Shown here piece by piece: positions 58,140 to 64,000 of a stretch of 64,000 nt of DNA. This DNA comes from Progne subis subis (lineage: Eukaryota > Chordata > Aves > Passeriformes > Hirundinidae), in the NCBI GenBank assembly GCA_022316685.1, contig JAKJHU010000046.1, positions 2,720,001-2,784,000 of the forward strand, read 5' to 3'. A program made the position numbers and the translations under genes. How positions within the stretch are numbered: the first letter of the stretch is position 1; each line of letters begins with the position of its first letter. Below the pieces are notes generated by a model, which was not told the DNA's origin, ran no database searches, and saw nothing but the letters and a program-made list of their open reading frames with translations.

Positions 58140-61100
58140 GTACGTAGCTGAGCAGGCCTGGGGCTGGAGAGAGGGAGGGTTGCAGGGTGGGCAGGAGCTG
58201 TGTTCTGGTTTGACACTAGACCTCTCTGGCTGGTTTAATTTGACCTCAGTGCTTTGTCTGGCAGGTGCTGGCTAGCAAGAGGGAACTGCATTTCATCCTT
58301 TAATCCTAATGCTGCTTGCATTTGTTGCACTTTGACCTTATGAAAACAACTTTCCTAGTGCGGAATTGGCTGATGATTTATGGCACGGTCTATTAACTTA
58401 CTCTATGGCTTCTGACAGCAAGAAACCAAAGATGTTCTCATGAAAACTTCACTCATGGCAGAGGAGATGCAACCAGAGACGACCTTCCTTCCTGTTGCAC
58501 TCATTTAGCAGTTAAAATATACACTTGTGTGTTGTTCCAAGCCATTAATTGCCTGGTTTCTGCCAATCACAGACTCTGAAATGTTGTACATTTTGAAGCC
58601 TCTTGATCAAACAGCACTGTCAGTCTTAAACAGTGACAACCTAGGGTGCAACGAATTTCCTCTTAGGCATCAGTCTCTCCAAGTCCTGAAAAACTAAAGG
58701 CAGGTGACAGCTGGGCCCCAGTTTCTGTCACTAATGTAGAGCACAGACTGGCTTTAGCCTTCCCACCATCTTGAACTGAGGAGCGATGGACAACTTCACT
58801 CCTTTCCCCAGCCGTGCTTTGTTTTTGGGCCATCTTTGTGCAGAGAGGAAATGGAGATGGGAAGGCAGGGCTCCGCTTTGCATTGACATGTTGTTACTTA
58901 AAAGAGCTGGAGCCTGGATTTTTTGAGGGTCCTTCCTTTTGATGTGAATTGCAGCTACCAGTGCTTTTCAAAGCCAGGTGGTAGATGCAGTGTGGCATTC
59001 CTAGTTTCTCTGAGCAAGTTTTCCTTGTGCCTGCCTTCCCTCAGAGTGATCATCCATCAGTTTTAGGGCAGGTGGCAGGGGAAGTGCTTTCAAAGGGAGT
59101 GCAAAAGCATGCCTTAAATGACACAGTGGTTCAGTTGTTCAGGCTTTTCTGTGATAAACAGAAGTCTTTACCATGGCTCAGACAATGCCAGGAGTTCAGC
59201 AGGCATTTCCCAGTTCAGGAAGAAGCGGTGGGTCTTGGCCAAAAAAAATGTCTGACGGTTCATTAAGGGAATTCACAGTTGGAAGAATGGAGCACAGTGC
59301 AGGCAGTGTGAATGGGTGGTGAGCATTACAGCAACCGGTTAACCCCAGAGCTTCTAATACTGGCCTTGAATTTAGCAGCATGTAATCTTCCTGCAAAGGA
59401 GTGTTCCTTTTCCTCTCCAAAATCCAGCTGCTTGACTTGGCAAATGAGTGCCATGTGGTTCTGGCTGGGAAAGAGGAAGGGAGGCAAGGGCTCTTTCAGC
59501 CTGTAGGCAAGTTCACTCTTACAGATCATTGAGTCTGTAAAATGTGTTTGCTAATGTTAATTACAAAGTCGTTAAGTTTATAGCTACCCTATGCACATTT
59601 CATTGGCCTTGGGCATGGAAGCTGCCCAGGGAGAGATTTCTAGTTGGATCTGCAGCTGTGTAAAATTGTGCAGGGGCTTTTCAATTTACACAACTCAACT
59701 CTTTCAAGACCCCCTTTCAATGAGGTAGCATGAGTGTGTGTTGGATGCTTCTGCTGCTGCACTGATCACTAAGTTCTGCTGACAGAAGGCCAAGAGGAGT
59801 GTCAAAACTGCAAGGGTGTGAAAGCAGTGATCTGACTTCTTACCACTTTAGAGTTTGATATTACTACCCATTGCTCTATGGAAAATCTGTGTGCATCAAG
59901 TTGTCTTTCCTGGTTGTACTTTGTTGAGAATATTTTATCCCTGATGCCCAGTGTCTCCTTCTAGAACCCCATAATTGTGCTGGTCTAAATGCAGTTGGAC
60001 TCAGTGGTCAGAAGTGCTATATAGTCTTTATTGCTGAGGCAGGATCACTTCTTTACTTTGCAATCTAAGGCCTTAAAACTGAAAGGACTTGAGAGGATGC
60101 CTAGAGACGTGACAGAGGAAGCATTTTAAAAGACCTAGAGCCACGCTTCATCCTCCTGCTCAGCTTAAGGTAGGAGAAGTGGGTAAGGAAAGCAGACTGT
60201 GTGGTGGTGGTCAGCCCTCCTCTGTGAAGAAGGGAAGGGCATTGCCACAGAGCTGGAGAGGTTGGAAGGCTCTTGGGGAAAGAGTGCCACCTGGCCAAGT
60301 GCTATGGCTTGGGCTTCCCAGGCTTTGGAGGGCACAGCTCTGTCACTAAGACTTGACCATACAGTTGGCAAGGAAGGTTCACAGTGCAGCCAGCTCAGAG
60401 CTGGAAGTTTTTTCTCTGTCAAAGTAGCTCTGTAAGTAGTTGACTGAGTATGAAAAGGATTGGATATCATTTGCCCTGCAACACCACCAACCCTTGGGTC
60501 TGGTCTCGACTCTCTGCAGTTGCAGTTCATCAGCTGAATGGGTTGAACCAAGGAGCTGTGCTGGCACATATTACTGCTCTGACAGAGCAGCACCTCTGTG
60601 GGTTGGAACATCACACAGCTGGTGTGAGGATGTGCCCAGCTGTGCTAGGATTTCTGGAGTGAGAAGTCTTCCAGTCCTTCTTTTCTACTCACCATTGAAG
60701 AGATGTCTTGTGAAAGCATAAATCCTTAGTGATTTTTAAATTGCTAGCTGATAATTTTTAAATAATTACTTATTTAAATGATTAGCCGTGCTAAATATTC
60801 TCTGACCTGCATTCAGTGTAGCAACAAGGTTGTGCCAGGTGGATTTCACATACAGGCCTGAGCTCACACCTCAGTTTCACCAAAGGATCAGCAGCACTGT
60901 GACAGTGGAGACTTCATTTGTGACTGTGCTGTAAATGTGATGAGTGTATGTGGTTTGAAGAGCCTAATGGGTAAATTAGTGCAAGACAAATATTTAAAGG
61001 ATGATAAATACAATGGAGGTATCTCTGCTGCAGAAAGCCTTTAAGCTGCAAGTAGCTGGAAGCTAGGAGAATGTTTCATGGAAGTATTATACTTGTCTTT

Positions 61101-64000
61101 TTCATGTGCTCTTCTGTGAACCAAAACAATCTTTATACGTTTGTATTCTTCAAATAGGCAACTCTCTTTTCTTTTAATGGTAGCCAAGCAGTTGTCTTCA
61201 TGTTTAATAATGATTATTTAAGAGAAGTGTAAATATAGAGAATTGAAAGGACTTAAACACTTCTGGTAAAGGAAATGCTGTTTGCACTGTATGCTTGATT
61301 GTGTATATCAACAGCATTCCAATGTTTCCTGTTTCGCTATTTTTCTTAGCGATGGTAACAGTCCAAAAATATTTCAGATCAGATTGTAGGCAGGAAATCT
61401 CGTCTAACACAAGTCACCATTAAAAACACATCAACTTTCTAGCTGAGGAAAACATGCCTGGTCTGCTTTTTCACCCAAAGGAGAAAACCTCTTAATTTCC
61501 TAGGATTTAAAACCCAGCCACAAATTGCTTTCTCTGAATACTGTTTTCTAAGTGGCACTGCCAGGTGCTTTGCTGTTCGACTTGTGAACAGAGTTGGAAA
61601 GGTCTCTTCTGCCTGGAAAGTGGGTATTCAGCAGTGTTGCCAGTGATGACAAATGCCCACTGAACTCACTGTGGCCAGCAGCTCCCGCCCTTTTCTGAGC
61701 CTCTGTTTGTTCATTCATTTTGCTTTTTGTTTCAAGAGAAATGTAGTTACCAAGAAACCAAAGTAAAGGTCCCATTGTTGTCTTCAGCAGTATAAAATCA
61801 AGCTCAAAACAGTGCATCAGTCTACTCAAGCCTACCTGGTGGCTAAACTGAGAAATTCCCAGGGAGTTTTTTTGAGTCTCTCCATAGGAAAAATGAAGTT
61901 TTGGATCTTTAAGAGCTGCACTTCTTTTCCCTGGTGATTTTTTTTTTTTTTTTTCCTTCCCAAATTAGGGTGTGAACATCACTGCACTGACATGTTAGGG
62001 TTGAGCAAAGCCTCTCCTGGGGGTGCTCTCCATTAATGGGGGTAAGCAGCAAGATGTGTCCAACAAATTTGAGACAATGATCAGCTTTCTTTGGAAATTA
62101 TTTTGAATAAGATGCTTCCCCTGACAAAGAACATTCAAAGCAAAGAAGGTGCAGGAGGAACAAATACTCTTACCACAAAATTCTCATGATAGTCATACGA
62201 TCATGTCAGTGGATCACCTGTGTCAGTGGAAGTGCTCATGATGAATTTGGCACACAGCTCTGTTGTAGCTGCAGATGTACAAAAGCAGACAAATGTTCAT
62301 TGCAGCACAGGTGAAAATTATTTCTGAAACAAATGGCTCTTTGCCTGTGGCTATAGTCACCAGATGGGTGGTGGAACTGTGCAGCCCTGAGCAACTCAAA
62401 GGTAAAGTGTATATTTATACAGGGGAGTTTTCAACAAAGAAAGCATTCCTGTAGTGAGCCTATCCTTCCCTTTATGTCTGGTGGCAGTTTGGGGGTGGTA
62501 GAGGGGAATATTTGTGAAAAAGTGTTGCAAATATGTAATGTCTTGTTCTGCTCCTACTGTCATTTTCCTCAAATTCCAAGCTGCTTTTTTTGCCATTCTG
62601 CTGCCAGCTTATAATACATTAATGCACCTTTTTTGTTTGCAAAACGGTCTTTTAATTTGTTGAAAGTGCTGCCAAGGAGTGAAGCTATGTATTTGTTCTT
62701 TGAGAAGTGCTAGGCTCAGGGAAGCCAGATCTGCTACCAGGATCTGTTTAATGGATTGTCGGAAAGGGTCATGTGTAGATGCTTATGAAGAAGAGGAGAG
62801 AACAAGTGTCATGTCCTCTACATTTTATGTGGTAGATTTGGTTGGGCTCTTGCTTGCTCCATGTGTTCCCAGTTCTGAGCAGGGGGGAGATTTGCACAAA
62901 GCCACAATAGGCTTGGATTTCTGTTCTAGGAAGTTGGTGGAATCCGTTGACTCATTTAGGTTTGCTTTTTTGCTTCTCTGCCAAGAAGAGTTTTCCAGTT
63001 CTGTCATCTTGCTAATAATTCCTTTGGCCCTGGGAAGAGCCAGCTGCTCGGTGTGCAGCTATATAAGGCCATGCAGGTTGCCTGGCCCTCCATGGCTGCT
63101 CCCAACCTCTCCGTGGCCCATATGGTGCTTCCAACCCTCGTGGGTGCATGCCAGCAGCTTTTACTAACAGCAGACACATTCAAAGTAATTTTGGCAAATC
63201 AAGATTGGCATTTATTGTGATTTTACAACCTCTTTGGTGAGGCAATAATAGTTAACTTTGCAGCAAGCTAGTGCAAGAGCAGCGTGAGTCTGAGCAGTCA
63301 GGTGTGTCTTAGCCTTTGTAGCTGTCATGAATCTGCTCCAGATACACAGAAGAAGCAGCTGAAGTTTAACTGAAGTTACCTTTTTGGTTTTAGTGGTTGT
63401 ATAAAGAGACACCTGAAATGCAAGAGGGCTGTGCATGGAGAAATGCATTTGGGGCCTCTTGTCTCTAGGAAGCTGTGACTGTCATTGCTGTTTGAATTGA
63501 CAGGAAGCCGTATGTGGCCTGAGTACAGTTTTTGCTTGCCAAACTAAATATGTCCATTAATGGATGATTCTTAAAAGTGACTACTCATGTTTAAAGCCAA
63601 GGGCCTGTATTTCACAGCTGTTGTAGCTAAAAGACTGATTTAAAGGTACCTTCCTGGTAGTCTGAGAGCTCCCGTAGTTAGTTTCTAAACATTATTAAAA
63701 TGCCTGTCGAAACTCTGGTGAGAGGATTGTGAAAGATAAATTCTTTAGGACTTTCCTCATTTTTCAGCTCAAAAACTTTGTGCTGTACAAGAAACTTTTC
63801 AGTCTTTTGGGGTTTATTTGCTACTTGGTATCTTAGTTTCGCCCATCCCAGTGTTTGAAATGGGATGTGAATGAATGTAAATGTGCCTTTCTTCTTTATG
63901 GAAATTACATAGTTCCTGGCACAAAGAATTAGACCCTCATTTTCCAGCTCTGAATTTCCCCTTGAAGCTATGGCCCAACTTTGCATGCAAAGCACTGATA
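58140..64000 (+). other. PDLIM1: PDLIM1 intron 2 (5' part)
   Basis: Intronic DNA to the end of the window. I looked for the next exon (QKVWSPLV and KRHPYKMNLASEP in mammals) and did not find it, so intron 2 is longer than 5.8 kb. A T run lies at about 61,939-61,954. No repeat, exon or RNA gene was recognised. Confidence 0.6.

Overview
This is a vertebrate nuclear window, almost certainly from a bird and probably a neoavian species. It carries interrupted genes with GT-AG introns. It also holds a 5'-truncated CR1 LINE ending in the typical CATAGAATCATAGAAT-type tail, an old MIR-like SINE, and a solo LTR whose sequence I recognise as a neoavian endogenous-retrovirus LTR. Introns are short for a tetrapod. 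There is nothing prokaryotic here: no operons, CRISPR arrays or plasmid functions. Most open frames longer than 60 codons are chance frames in introns.

Two genes lie head to tail on the + strand. Positions 1 to about 43,730 hold the 3' two thirds of SORBS1 (CAP/ponsin, sorbin and SH3 domain-containing 1). I could place 24 coding exons with compatible phases and GT-AG borders. They join into one open frame of 1,435 codons, open at the 5' end because the upstream exons lie outside the window. In order they encode the C-terminal half of the SoHo (sorbin homology) domain (1067-7357), a conserved linker (10531-18558), a 1.5-kb in-frame exon of the nArgBP2 (long SORBS2) type (20118-21632), a basic charged segment (22350-24186), SH3-1 and SH3-2 (25637-28730), three in-frame Ser/Pro-rich cassettes (30642-38515), and SH3-3 with the stop codon at 41567-41569. 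A roughly 2.1-kb 3'UTR with five AATAAA signals follows.

About 2.2 kb of intergenic DNA separates this from a CpG-island promoter at about 45.75-46.2 kb. PDLIM1 (CLP36/elfin) begins there. Exon 1 (ATG at 46058) and exon 2 (57988-58139) together encode its PDZ domain. The remaining PDLIM1 exons, including the LIM domain, lie beyond 64,000. The SORBS1-PDLIM1 order and orientation match my memory of human chromosome 10q23-q24.

Both products are actin-cytoskeleton scaffolds. SORBS1 links vinculin, Cbl and flotillin at focal adhesions, Z-discs and lipid rafts. PDLIM1 binds alpha-actinin on stress fibres. The most interesting items are mainly about splicing: a candidate alternative terminal exon of SORBS1 at 31502, a 15-nt microexon at 5009, the giant exon 20118-21632, and a strong orphan acceptor or recursive splice site at 13736. 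Outside splicing, the items to look at are a CpG-rich intronic block at about 14.15-14.70 kb and a perfect 15-bp hairpin upstream of PDLIM1.
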